Positions 1-5,863 of a stretch of DNA of 7,781 nucleotides are shown here, in pieces. The notes below the pieces were generated by a model that ran no database searches, was not told where the DNA came from, and was given only the letters and a program-made list of their open reading frames with translations. The stretch covers positions 1 through 7,781 of the forward strand of contig JAKDLE010000114.1 in assembly GCA_030453005.1 (NCBI GenBank), given 5' to 3'. The first letter of the stretch is position 1. Every line of letters begins with the position of its first letter. The position numbers and the translations under genes were made by a program. The stretch is from Pseudonocardia sp. GTDB taxonomy: Bacteria > Actinomycetota > Actinomycetes > Mycobacteriales > Pseudonocardiaceae.

Positions 1-597
1 GCGGCCGTCGCGGCCGGGGCCCCGCCGCCCGGGGCCGGGTGCGTGCTGGTCAGCACGGAGATCCCCGGCGACGCCGTGGCGGCGGCGGTGCGCGCCGCGG
101 GCCGGTGCGTGCTCAACCCGGCCCCGGTGATCGACGTCGTCACCGAGCTGCTCGACGCAGGCCCGATCCTCACGCCCAACCGGTCCGAGTGCCTCGACCT
201 CGCCGCCCGCCTCGGCCGGCGGGCCGGCGGTCGGGCCGGTGGTCGGGTGAGCGCCGGGCCGCCGGTGCCGGGCGTCGCGCCGGAGGTGCTCGACGCCGCG
301 CGGCGCCTGGGGGCGTGCACCGGTGCCCCCGTGGTCGTCACGCTCGGCGCGGACGGCGCACTGGTGCTCGACGAGGAGGGTGCGGGCGTGCTGGTCGCGG
401 CCGGGGCGGTGCCCGTCGTGCGCGACACCACCGGCGCGGGCGACACCTTCAACGGGGTGCTCGCCGCCCGGCTGGCCGCGGGCGACCCGCTGGAGACCGC
501 CGTGCGGACGGCGGTCGTCGCCGCGTCGCTGTCGGTGGGTGAGGTCGGGGCCCGGGCGGGCATGCCCACCGCGGCCGCCGTCGCGGCCGCGCGCTGA
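1..597 (+). CDS. rbsK: Ribokinase-like PfkB sugar kinase, 3' part
   Basis: This is the C-terminal 198 residues of a PfkB-family kinase; the frame is open from base 1, so the N-terminal sugar-binding part lies outside the window (family members are about 300 residues). Seen directly: a STEIP strand, then NPAP and TPNRSE, which resemble the ribokinase NPAPA and TPNETE segments, then VVVTLGADGALV, then the PfkB signature DTTGAGDTFNG. The catalytic base should be the Asp of GAGD, codon 442-444. Known for the family: ATP-dependent phosphorylation of ribose to ribose 5-phosphate in the cytosol. NPAP and TPN favour ribokinase over fructokinase or adenosine kinase, but the substrate is inferred. A Gly/Arg-rich loop encoded by a short tandem repeat (221-244) sits after the TPNRSE segment and is unusual. 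The gene converges on the next one with only 4 bp between stop codons, so no separate terminator is visible. Confidence 0.85.
   Translation, partial: AAVAAGAPPPGAGCVLVSTEIPGDAVAAAVRAAGRCVLNPAPVIDVVTELLDAGPILTPNRSECLDLAARLGRRAGGRAGGRVSAGPPVPGVAPEVLDAARRLGACTGAPVVVTLGADGALVLDEEGAGVLVAAGAVPVVRDTTGAGDTFNGVLAARLAAGDPLETAVRTAVVAASLSVGEVGARAGMPTAAAVAAAR
221..244 (+). repeat. Two tandem 12-bp units within the ribokinase gene
   Basis: GGGCCGGCGGTC (221-232) is followed directly by GGGCCGGTGGTC (233-244), differing at one base. In frame they encode a RAGGRAGGR loop between the TPNRSE segment and the next helix. The length is a multiple of three, so the frame is kept. It looks like a slippage expansion in a tolerant surface loop; no other function is evident. 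Confidence 0.6.
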
Positions 598-601
598 CCC
601 C

Positions 602-829
602 TCACTCCGAGCGGGTCGGCTCGCTCCCGTCGTCGCCGTCGAGGTCACGGGCGGCCCGCTCGGACGCGGTGCCGTCCCCGCCGCGGTCGGTGTCCGCGCC
701 GGTGTCGGTCGACGGGTCGGCGGCGGTGTACGCGCCCTCGTCGCCGGGGTCGGCGGCGGTGGGGTTGTCGACCCGGCGGGAGACGACGCGGTCGAGATCA
801 TCCTGCCCGAGATCCTGCGGAGACGTCAT
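602..829 (-). CDS. Small acidic, probably disordered protein (75 aa)
   Basis: I do not recognise a named family. From ATG at 829 the frame encodes 75 residues starting MTSPQDLGQDDLDRVVSRRV and ending with TGA at 602-604. The composition is striking: about 20 Asp/Glu, rich in Gly, Ala, Thr and Ser, and no Lys, Cys, Phe, Trp, His or Ile. The first 20 residues could form an amphipathic helix (DLGQDDLDRVVSRRV); the rest, with repeated D-T-G-A-D-like steps, is probably disordered. No signal peptide or membrane segment is present, so it should be cytosolic. The frame stays open upstream to about 1861, but that extension is antisense to the acyltransferase and is a high-GC shadow. An in-frame GTG at 835 is an alternative start. 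No clear Shine-Dalgarno sequence precedes either. It converges on the ribokinase and diverges from the acyltransferase. I believe it is a real hypothetical gene because its composition changes sharply at this Met. Confidence 0.6.
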   Translation of the reverse strand: MTSPQDLGQDDLDRVVSRRVDNPTAADPGDEGAYTAADPSTDTGADTDRGGDGTASERAARDLDGDDGSEPTRSE

Positions 830-913
830 CGGCACGGATACCCGGCCGGGGCGGCCCCCACACCGCGGTAGGGCCTGCCGTGGCCGCCCGTTGCCACCGG
901 GCATCATCGGTGC
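830..913. promoter_or_regulatory. Divergent promoter region
   Basis: These 84 bp separate the start of the small acidic gene (leftward) from the acyltransferase start (rightward), so they must hold promoters for both. A perfect 10-bp palindrome CCCGGCCGGG lies at 841-850. A longer, loosely paired inverted repeat GCGGCC (851-856) / GGCCGC (882-887) is also present. For the rightward gene, CATCAT at 902-907 followed by six bases and ATG has the spacing of a leaderless actinobacterial promoter, but matches TAnnnT at only two positions. No good -35 box was found. Promoter elements are therefore not pinned down. Confidence 0.35.
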
Positions 914-1666
914 ATGACGAGCATGTGGGCGTCGCCGCTGCGCGACCGCTGGGAGCGGGCCGGCCGCCGCGACCCGCGGCAGGCGCGCTTGTTCACCCTC
1001 GCCTCGCTGCGCTGGGTGCTGCGCAACCGCGCCTTCACGCCCTGGTACCTGGTGCGCTACGCCCGGCTGTTGCGGTTCCGGCTGGCGAACCCCCACGTCG
1101 TGCTGCGCGGCATGGTGTTCCTGGGCAAGCGGGTGGAGCTGCACGCCCGCCCCGGCTACGGGCGCCTGGAGATCGGGCGGTGGGTGCACATCGGCGACGG
1201 CAACTCCCTGCGCTGCCACGAGGGGTCGCTGCGCGTCGGCGACAAGGTGGTCTTCGGCAAGGACAACACCGTCAACTGCTACCTCGACATCGAGATCGGC
1301 GCGGCGTCGATCGTCGCGGACTGGGTGTACGTCACCGACTTCGACCACCGCATCGCCGACGTCACGGTCCCGATCAAGGACCAGGGCATCGTCAAGACCC
1401 CGGTGCGGATCGGGCCCGACTGCTGGGTCGGTGCGAAGGTCTCGGTGCTGCGCGGCACGCGGGTCGGGCGGGGCTCGGTGCTCGGGGCGCACGCCGTGGT
1501 GCGCGGTGACATCCCGGAGTACTCGATCGCCGTCGGCGCCCCCGCCCGTGTCGTGCGCAACCGGCTCGACGACTACGGGGCGGCCGCCGCCGAGGGCGCC
1601 GCGCTGGCCGACATCGCCCGCAAGACCGCCGCCGCCGTGCAGCGGCGGGTCGAGGGCGAGGGCTGA
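914..1666 (+). CDS. Hexapeptide-repeat acyltransferase (Rv3034c-like)
   Basis: A 250-residue protein. Residues 1-60 form a basic, aromatic-rich N-terminal helix region (RNRAFTPWYLVRYARLLRFRLANP) that could sit on the membrane surface. Residues about 63-215 form a left-handed parallel beta-helix with recurring hexapeptides (LEIGRW, VHIGDG, LRVGDK, IEIGAA, VRIGPD, CWVGAK, GTRVGRG, YSIAVGAP). The loop TDFDHRI carries His145, in the position of the catalytic His of acetyltransferases of this fold. Such enzymes act as trimers and transfer an acetyl or short acyl group from acyl-CoA to a sugar or similar hydroxyl/amine. From memory, the PWYLVRYARLL, VVLRGMVFLG, HEGSL and IKDQGIVK segments closely resemble M. 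tuberculosis Rv3034c, encoded in the MGLP region. Here it converges, as in M. tuberculosis, on an Rv3032-like glycosyltransferase. The acceptor is inferred to be a polysaccharide. ATG at 923 (MWASPL) is an alternative start; no strong Shine-Dalgarno sequence distinguishes them. Confidence 0.88.
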   Translation: MTSMWASPLRDRWERAGRRDPRQARLFTLASLRWVLRNRAFTPWYLVRYARLLRFRLANPHVVLRGMVFLGKRVELHARPGYGRLEIGRWVHIGDGNSLRCHEGSLRVGDKVVFGKDNTVNCYLDIEIGAASIVADWVYVTDFDHRIADVTVPIKDQGIVKTPVRIGPDCWVGAKVSVLRGTRVGRGSVLGAHAVVRGDIPEYSIAVGAPARVVRNRLDDYGAAAAEGAALADIARKTAAAVQRRVEGEG

Positions 1667-1667
1667 A

Positions 1668-1683
1668 CGGCCGTCACCGGCCG
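1668..1683. terminator. Small GC hairpin between convergent genes
   Basis: CGGCCG (1668-1673), loop TCAC (1674-1677) and CGGCCG (1678-1683) form a 6-bp all-GC hairpin. It occupies the 7-bp gap between the acyltransferase and glycosyltransferase stop codons and includes the latter. With no U tract on either side it would at best be a weak bidirectional terminator; chance is possible at this GC content. Confidence 0.3.
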
Positions 1684-2930
1684 AAGACGTTGCCCGTCGG
1701 GATCTTGGGGCGGGCGAGGTCCCGCGGCCCGCCGTGCGGTGCCGCGGCGTAGACGGCCGCGGTCGCCGCGGCGATCCGGGCCCAGTCGAACTCCGCGCCG
1801 AGCCGCGCACGGGCGGTGCGGGCGCGACGGGCGGCGGCCGCCGGGTCGTCGAGCACCGCACCCACGGCGCGCGCGAGGCTGGCGACGTCGCCGGGCGGGA
1901 AGGAGGCCCCGCTCACCCCGTCGACGACGATGTCGCCCAACCCGCCCGCCGCCGAGGCCACCAGTGGGGCCCCGGCCGCGGCGGCCTCCAGCGCCACGAT
2001 CCCGAACGGCTCGTAGCGGCTGGGCAGCACCACCGCGTCGACGGCGCAGAGCAGCGCGGCGAGATCGGGGTCCGGCAGATGCCCGAGGAACGCGACGCTG
2101 CGCCGCACGCGGTGGGTGCGCGCGGCGTCGATGAGCAGGTCCGCCGCGGTGCCGGTGCCCGCCACGAGTAGGCGCGTGCCCGGGTGCGTGCGGCGGATCC
2201 GCGGTAGCGCGGCGACGAGGTCCTGGCAGCCCTTCTCGTACTCCAGCCGTCCGAAGTACAGCAGCAGCGGCGCGCCGTCCGGGGCGAACCGCTCCCGTGC
2301 CGCGCGCACCCGGGTCCGGGGCACCCGCCAGCCGCGCGGCTCGATGCCGTTGTGCAGCACCGCGATCGGCGTGGGATCGAGGTCGAACAGCTCGGCCACC
2401 TCGGTGCGCATCGCCGTCGAGCAGGTGATCACCGTGTCCGCGCGGTGGGCCAGCCACCACTCGGTGGAGTGCACCTGGCGGCTCACCGGCGAGGACAGCC
2501 AGCCGTTGAACCGGCCCGCCTCCGTGGCGTGGACCGTGGCGACGAGCGGCGCGTCGAGCACGTCGGCCAGCGCGATCGCGGGGTGCGCCACGAGCCAGTC
2601 GTGGGCGTGCACGACGTCGGGGCGCCAGTCACCGAGGCGGGTCAGCGCCGCGCGGACCATCGCGTGGCCCATCGCGAGCGTCCACGCCACCATGTCGCGG
2701 GCGAACTCCAGATGGGCCGGGTCCTCGGCGACGCGCAGCACCCGCACGCCGTCGGGGGTGCGCTCGTCGCAGGTGGGGTGGGTCTCGGCGTCGGTGCCCG
2801 CGGGATGGCGGGACAGCACGACCACCTCGTGCCCGGCCGCGGCCAGCTCGCGGGCCAGCGCGTGCACGTGCCGCCCCAGGCCGCCGATCACGACCGGGGG
2901 GTACTCCCAGGACACCATCAGCACCCGCAC
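1674..2930 (-). CDS. GT4 glycosyltransferase, Rv3032-like (alpha-1,4-glucan type)
   Basis: A 418-residue GT-B enzyme read from GTG at 2930. Seen: MVSWEYPPVVIGGLGRH at residues 5-21 with the donor/acceptor Gly loop GGLG (16-19); VVHAHDW at 106-112; VHATEAGRFNGW at 133-144; VLHNGIEP near 191-198; GRLEYEKG at 227-234 with Arg228 and Lys233, expected to contact the sugar-nucleotide phosphates; and the retaining E-x7-E motif EPFGIVALE (Glu307, Glu315). These define family GT4. From memory, the N-terminus and TEAGR segment match mycobacterial Rv3032, an alpha-1,4-glucosyltransferase involved in methylglucose lipopolysaccharide and glycogen-like glucan synthesis; that protein is about 414 residues and begins MRILMVSWEYPP, which argues for the GTG at 2930 rather than ATG at 2960. 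The 10 extra residues of the longer form would overlap a -10 box. Donor and product are inferred. It converges on the acyltransferase and lies 46 bp downstream of the methyltransferase on the same strand. Confidence 0.9.
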   Translation of the reverse strand: MRVLMVSWEYPPVVIGGLGRHVHALARELAAAGHEVVVLSRHPAGTDAETHPTCDERTPDGVRVLRVAEDPAHLEFARDMVAWTLAMGHAMVRAALTRLGDWRPDVVHAHDWLVAHPAIALADVLDAPLVATVHATEAGRFNGWLSSPVSRQVHSTEWWLAHRADTVITCSTAMRTEVAELFDLDPTPIAVLHNGIEPRGWRVPRTRVRAARERFAPDGAPLLLYFGRLEYEKGCQDLVAALPRIRRTHPGTRLLVAGTGTAADLLIDAARTHRVRRSVAFLGHLPDPDLAALLCAVDAVVLPSRYEPFGIVALEAAAAGAPLVASAAGGLGDIVVDGVSGASFPPGDVASLARAVGAVLDDPAAAARRARTARARLGAEFDWARIAAATAAVYAAAPHGGPRDLARPKIPTGNVFGR

Positions 2931-2937
2931 GCCCAGC

Positions 2938-2943
2938 AACCTA
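2938..2943 (-). promoter_or_regulatory. -10 box for leaderless glycosyltransferase mRNA
   Basis: On the minus strand TAGGTT (2943 down to 2938) is followed by exactly seven bases, GCTGGGC, and then GTG at 2930. TAnnnT-N7-RTG is the typical actinobacterial leaderless arrangement, in which transcription begins at the start codon. No good -35 was found at 17-18 bp. The same 11-mer CGAGTAGGTTG recurs at 5854-5864 in front of sodN, where it also forms the -10. This gives the glycosyltransferase its own promoter besides any read-through from the methyltransferase. Confidence 0.55.
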
Positions 2944-2976
2944 CTCGCCGGTAGGGGCACCGGGTCGCGGGGAGGG

Positions 2977-3798
2977 TCAGGTGTTCTCCCACGTCATCAG
3001 GTGCGCCTCGTGCGAGAACGTGTAGGTGCCGTCCGCGGAGCGGCATCCGGCGAGGTACTCGGCGAGGGGGCCGTCGGCCTCCATCCGCTCCAGCGAGACG
3101 GTGTCGTCGAACGCGCAGCGCTGCAGGAACCCCTCGACGACGCCGCGGTCGGCGGTGCCCGTCGTGTAGCGCAGGGGGGCGACGGTGGGCCGGACACCCG
3201 CGGTGCGCAGCGCGTCGGCCACGCCCTCGGCGTCGGTGTAGGGGGTGACGTCGGGGGCGAACGTGGCGCGGTAGGCCTCGTAGAACGCGAGGTAGTGCGA
3301 GCGCGAGCAGGCCTGCGCGACGACGCCGAACCCGCCGGGGCGCAGGGCGGCCACCATCCGTGCGACGCCGGCGGCGAGGTCGGCGGGCGGGAGCGCGTAC
3401 AGGGCGTGCGTGGCCCAGGCCACGTCGTAGGCGCTCTCGATGCGGAAGTCCTGGAGGAACACCTCGTGCTCGCCCTCCCCGACGAACGGGGTGTCGAGCG
3501 CGGCGCGCGCCTCGGCGATGCTGAAGCCCGACGGGTCGAGCAGGTCGACGCCCACCCGCGGCCGAGCGGGCAGTCCCTTCGCGAGCAGCGCCGCGGGGAA
3601 CCGCCCGCTGCCGCACGCCACGTCGAGCAGCCGGATGCGCCCGTCGAGGGTGTGGGCGCGCAGGTCCTTCGCCCAGTCACGGGCGGCGGCGAGCTGCCGG
3701 TAGTCCTCGGTGGCGAGCACGTAGAAGGCCTGCATCCCAGCCCGTCCCGCCTCGCTCCAGTGGTGGAGGCTGCGTGAGACGGTGTCGGGGCGGGTCAC
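2977..3798 (-). CDS. Class I SAM-dependent methyltransferase
   Basis: A 273-residue protein from GTG at 3798. SAM-binding motif I is LLDVACGSGRF (residues 57-67), followed by an acidic residue in VGVDLLDPS (Asp85) expected to hold the SAM ribose, QDF near 116-118, and post-motif LRPGGFGVV (152-160). This is a Rossmann-fold class I methyltransferase with a helical N-terminal cap (LHHWSEAGRAGMQAFYVLA). The substrate is not evident. It lies 46 bp upstream of the Rv3032-like glycosyltransferase on the same strand, so a role in O-methylating a polysaccharide is plausible but inferred; it does not resemble Rv3030 as I remember it. ATG at 3735 (residue 22) would remove part of the conserved-looking N-terminus. 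ATG at 3936 would add a low-complexity Arg/Pro stretch overlapping the protease gene, which I reject. No Shine-Dalgarno or good -10 is seen before 3798. The gene overlaps the divergent protease frame by 25 bp, which is odd. Confidence 0.82.
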   Translation of the reverse strand: MTRPDTVSRSLHHWSEAGRAGMQAFYVLATEDYRQLAAARDWAKDLRAHTLDGRIRLLDVACGSGRFPAALLAKGLPARPRVGVDLLDPSGFSIAEARAALDTPFVGEGEHEVFLQDFRIESAYDVAWATHALYALPPADLAAGVARMVAALRPGGFGVVAQACSRSHYLAFYEAYRATFAPDVTPYTDAEGVADALRTAGVRPTVAPLRYTTGTADRGVVEGFLQRCAFDDTVSLERMEADGPLAEYLAGCRSADGTYTFSHEAHLMTWENT

Positions 3799-5492
3799 CG
3801 GTCGAGCCAACCACAGCGGGGGCCGCCCGCGTCCCGCGCCCACACACAGGTCCCGGGGCCGGCACCCCCGCCCCGGCCGGCTCGGCCATCGGCGAGGCGA
3901 CGACGGCCGCCCCGCTGGCACCGGGCGCCGACCCACTCCCGGTCGCGGAGGTCGTCGACGTCCGGGCGACCGCCGAGACCTACACCCCCGCCACCCGCCG
4001 GATCACCTACGTCGAGGTCACGCCGAAGGGGGCGACCCGCTCCCCCGTCACGGCGACGGCAGCCACGCGACAGGTCTCGGACACCAACTCCTTCTGGCGC
4101 GACAACTCAGCCAGCACGCTGAAGATCGGCGCGCCGACGGTCAAGGCGCACTACACCTCCGCCTACACCTGCCGGGACAACCCCTTCGCGATGTGGGACG
4201 AGGCCGCCACCCGCACCGGATGGCCCATGCAGGCCAACGCCAGCCTCGTGCTCAAGCTGCCGGAGTCCGCCTACGCGAGCCAGGGCTGCTCCTGGGGGCT
4301 GGGCACGGTCGGCATGAACCCCAACGACTGGGGCTTCGTCTACACCTCGTCCCTGAACTTCTCGGTGCTCGCCCACGAGCTCGGTCACAACATGTCTCTC
4401 GGCCACGCCGACGCCCTCCACTGCGACGGGCGCGCAGACGCCGCGCTCTCCTCGACCGGCGTCTGGTCGAACAGCTGCCGGGAGGAGGCCTACGGCGACT
4501 ACCAGGACGTCATGGGCCCGGACACGACCGGCACCTCGGCGATGCTCTCCAGCCCCCAGGCCCTGGTCACCGGGACACTCCCCACGACGGCCCGGGTCTC
4601 CCTCGGAGCGGGCACACGCACCGTCACCCTCGCCCCGATGAGCGGGATGACCGGCGTGCGTGCGGCGGTCGTGACCAACGCCGTGACGAAGGCCAAGTAC
4701 TACGTCGAGTACCGACCGGCAAGTGGCCGGGATGCCCCCTTCGCCCAGGTCCAGGCTCCGGGGGTGAAGGTGCTGCGCTACAACCCCGACCAGCAGTCGA
4801 GCGTCCTGCTCGACCCCACCCCGTCCGGTTTCCGTGACGACAACCCGGTGCTCACGGCGGGCCGGACCCTGACGAGCTACGACGGACGGATCACGATCAC
4901 CGTCGTGTCCACGGGCACCACCGGCGCCGTCGTGAAGGTGCAGAACAACGCGACCCTGCGCCTCTTCACCACCAAGACCATCCCGAAGATCACCGGCACG
5001 AGGGGCGTCGGCAAGAAGCTCACCACCTCGAACGGCACGTGGTCGCCCACGCCGTCCTCCTACGCCTACCGGTGGTACCGCAACGACCGCGCGATCACGG
5101 GTGCCACCAGGCGCACCTACACGCCGACGAGGTCGGACGCGGGCCGCTACCTGAAGGTCAAGGTCACGGCCAAGCGCGCCGGCTACACGAGCAAGGCCGC
5201 AACCTCCAGGCGTGTCGGAATCCCGATGTACGCGACGACCCGCCCGTACATCTCGGGCACGCCCAAGGCGGGGCGGATCCTGACCGCCAGGCTCGGTGTG
5301 TGGACGCCCACGGCCACCAGCTCCAGCTACCGGTGGTACCGCAACGGTGTCCCGATCACGGGCGCGACCACGAAGACGTACACGGTCAAGCGCACCGACC
5401 GGGGGAAGAGGATCAAGGCCAAGGTCACCGCCCGCCGCACCGGCTACGTCTCCGGGTCGGCGATCACCTACAGCAGGCTGATCAGGTACTGA
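3774..5492 (+). CDS. M11/gametolysin-like zinc metalloprotease with Ig-like repeats
   Basis: A 572-residue frame from GTG at 3774. Residues 1-60 are Pro/Ala/Thr-rich without a hydrophobic signal core. The catalytic region spans about 65-275, with the zinc motif HELGHNMSLGH at 201-211 (zinc ligands His201, His205, His211; general base Glu202). A downstream YGDYQDVMG (Met247) is consistent with the metzincin Met-turn. The metzincin consensus Gly at the eighth motif position is Ser208 here. Cys pairs in YTC, QGC, LHC and NSC suggest disulfides and hence an extracytoplasmic protein. A beta-rich region follows (about 276-400), then two related repeats (402-484, 485-572). M11 enzymes cleave extracellular matrix or wall glycoproteins; the substrate here is unknown. 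An exported protein should carry a signal peptide, but none is seen in this or the neighbouring frames, and no better start exists. The gene may therefore be 5'-truncated, and its first 25 bp overlap the divergent methyltransferase gene. Confidence 0.78.
   Translation: MRRCRGGSPVEPTTAGAARVPRPHTGPGAGTPAPAGSAIGEATTAAPLAPGADPLPVAEVVDVRATAETYTPATRRITYVEVTPKGATRSPVTATAATRQVSDTNSFWRDNSASTLKIGAPTVKAHYTSAYTCRDNPFAMWDEAATRTGWPMQANASLVLKLPESAYASQGCSWGLGTVGMNPNDWGFVYTSSLNFSVLAHELGHNMSLGHADALHCDGRADAALSSTGVWSNSCREEAYGDYQDVMGPDTTGTSAMLSSPQALVTGTLPTTARVSLGAGTRTVTLAPMSGMTGVRAAVVTNAVTKAKYYVEYRPASGRDAPFAQVQAPGVKVLRYNPDQQSSVLLDPTPSGFRDDNPVLTAGRTLTSYDGRITITVVSTGTTGAVVKVQNNATLRLFTTKTIPKITGTRGVGKKLTTSNGTWSPTPSSYAYRWYRNDRAITGATRRTYTPTRSDAGRYLKVKVTAKRAGYTSKAATSRRVGIPMYATTRPYISGTPKAGRILTARLGVWTPTATSSSYRWYRNGVPITGATTKTYTVKRTDRGKRIKAKVTARRTGYVSGSAITYSRLIRY
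4977..5489 (+). repeat. Tandem Ig-like repeats at protease C-terminus
   Basis: Two units of about 85 codons (4977-5225 and 5226-5489) share the pattern I-x-G-T-x-x-x-G-x-x-L ... W-x-P-T ... YRWYRN-x-x-x-ITGAT-x-x-TYT ... D-x-G-x-x-(L/I)-K-x-KVTA-x-R-x-GY-x-S. An 18-bp stretch, TACCGGTGGTACCGCAAC, is identical at 5067-5084 and 5328-5345, pointing to relatively recent duplication or strong constraint. Such modules are common at the C-termini of secreted actinobacterial proteins and probably bind the cell surface or polysaccharide. Both units are strongly basic (many Lys and Arg). Confidence 0.8.
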
Positions 5493-5496
5493 CACC

Positions 5497-5502
5497 TACG
5501 AT
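5497..5502 (+). promoter_or_regulatory. -10 box for leaderless sodX mRNA
   Basis: TACGAT fits TAnnnT and is followed by six bases, GCGGAC, then ATG at 5509. This spacing predicts a leaderless transcript, which agrees with the lack of any Shine-Dalgarno sequence before sodX and with only 16 bp between the protease stop and the sodX start. No convincing -35 was found. It would uncouple sodX from the protease gene. Confidence 0.5.
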
Positions 5503-5508
5503 GCGGAC

Positions 5509-5838
5509 ATGATCCGACCGGGACTGGCGCGAGTCGTCGGGGCCTCGATGGAGCCGACGCTGCACGAGGGCGACCTCCTGCTCGTGCTCTGGGGCGCTGG
5601 TGCGCACGTGGGGTCACTGGCGATCGTGCAGCTCCCCCGGGACGAGCACGGAGCGCCGCGGCCGGTGTCGGTCAAGCGCGTGACGGGCGTCGATCCTGCG
5701 GACCCCCGGCGATGGTGGGTCGCGCGGGACAACCCGAGCGTCGGGGTGGACTCGTGGCTCGTCGGATCGCTGCCGCCCGAGGCGGTGCTCGCCAGAGTGC
5801 TACTGCGAATACCTTGCAGGAGAGCCCCCTTCACGTGA
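5509..5838 (+). CDS. sodX: NiSOD maturation peptidase (S26 signal-peptidase-like)
   Basis: A 109-residue S26 (LexA/signal peptidase fold) protease. Box B is GASMEPTLHEGDLLLV with nucleophile Ser13. The general base Lys56 lies in VSVKRVTG. A later WWVARDNPSVGVDSWLVG matches the conserved GDNP..S.DSR-type segment. It lacks the N-terminal membrane anchor and the long insertions of bacterial type I signal peptidases, consistent with a small dedicated processing enzyme. In this family SodX removes the N-terminal propeptide of the nickel superoxide dismutase to expose the His that ligates nickel. The sodN gene starts 86 bp downstream on the same strand, which strongly supports this assignment over a general signal peptidase. 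The start at 5509 is chosen because it lies 12 codons before the catalytic Ser and follows a leaderless-type -10; the upstream ATG at 5501 is out of frame. The 3' end overlaps a -35-like element for sodN. Confidence 0.9.
   Translation: MIRPGLARVVGASMEPTLHEGDLLLVLWGAGAHVGSLAIVQLPRDEHGAPRPVSVKRVTGVDPADPRRWWVARDNPSVGVDSWLVGSLPPEAVLARVLLRIPCRRAPFT
5831..5838. promoter_or_regulatory. Palindrome TCACGTGA at sodN -35
   Basis: A perfect 8-bp palindrome covers the last codons and stop of sodX and half of the proposed sodN -35 box. Its position would suit a repressor or activator site. Palindromes of this length arise by chance, and it is not a nickel-regulator (Nur) box that I recognise. Confidence 0.25.
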
Positions 5839-5863
5839 CCTGTCGCCCTCATCCGAGTAGGTT
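5835..5863 (+). promoter_or_regulatory. sodN promoter
   Basis: GTGACC (5835-5840; four of six positions match TTGACA) is separated by 17 bp from TAGGTT (5858-5863, TAnnnT). Transcription would start near 5870, giving a leader of about 55 nt. The -35 overlaps the sodX stop codon, so sodN can be expressed independently of sodX, as expected for an abundant enzyme beside a catalytic processing factor. Confidence 0.6.

Noticed and set aside
219..248. Ribokinase Gly/Arg repeat as a CRISPR-like or mobile repeat
   Set aside because: Only two adjacent 12-bp units without spacers, in frame within a coding region.
841..850. CCCGGCCGGG palindrome as a specific operator
   Set aside because: Palindromes made only of G and C are expected often in DNA of this composition; kept only as part of the divergent region.
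830..1861. Upstream extension of the small acidic gene into a 419-residue minus-strand frame
   Set aside because: It is antisense to the well-supported acyltransferase and to the end of the glycosyltransferase frame, with a His/Arg/Pro-rich low-complexity product typical of high-GC shadow frames.
2931..2960. Longer glycosyltransferase start at ATG 2960
   Set aside because: The added residues overlap a -10 box and precede the point where the family N-terminus begins.
2116..3777. 553-residue plus-strand frame opposite the glycosyltransferase and methyltransferase
   Set aside because: Two genes with clear motifs occupy the other strand; the predicted product has no domain pattern and its length follows from GC-rich third positions.
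3799..3936. Extended methyltransferase start at ATG 3936
   Set aside because: The extra 46 residues are Arg/Pro/Gly-rich, overlap the protease gene on the other strand and add nothing resembling a methyltransferase.
4107..5495. 462-residue minus-strand frame opposite the metalloprotease
   Set aside because: The opposite strand encodes zinc-motif and repeat domains; this frame is a Gly/Arg/Val-rich shadow.
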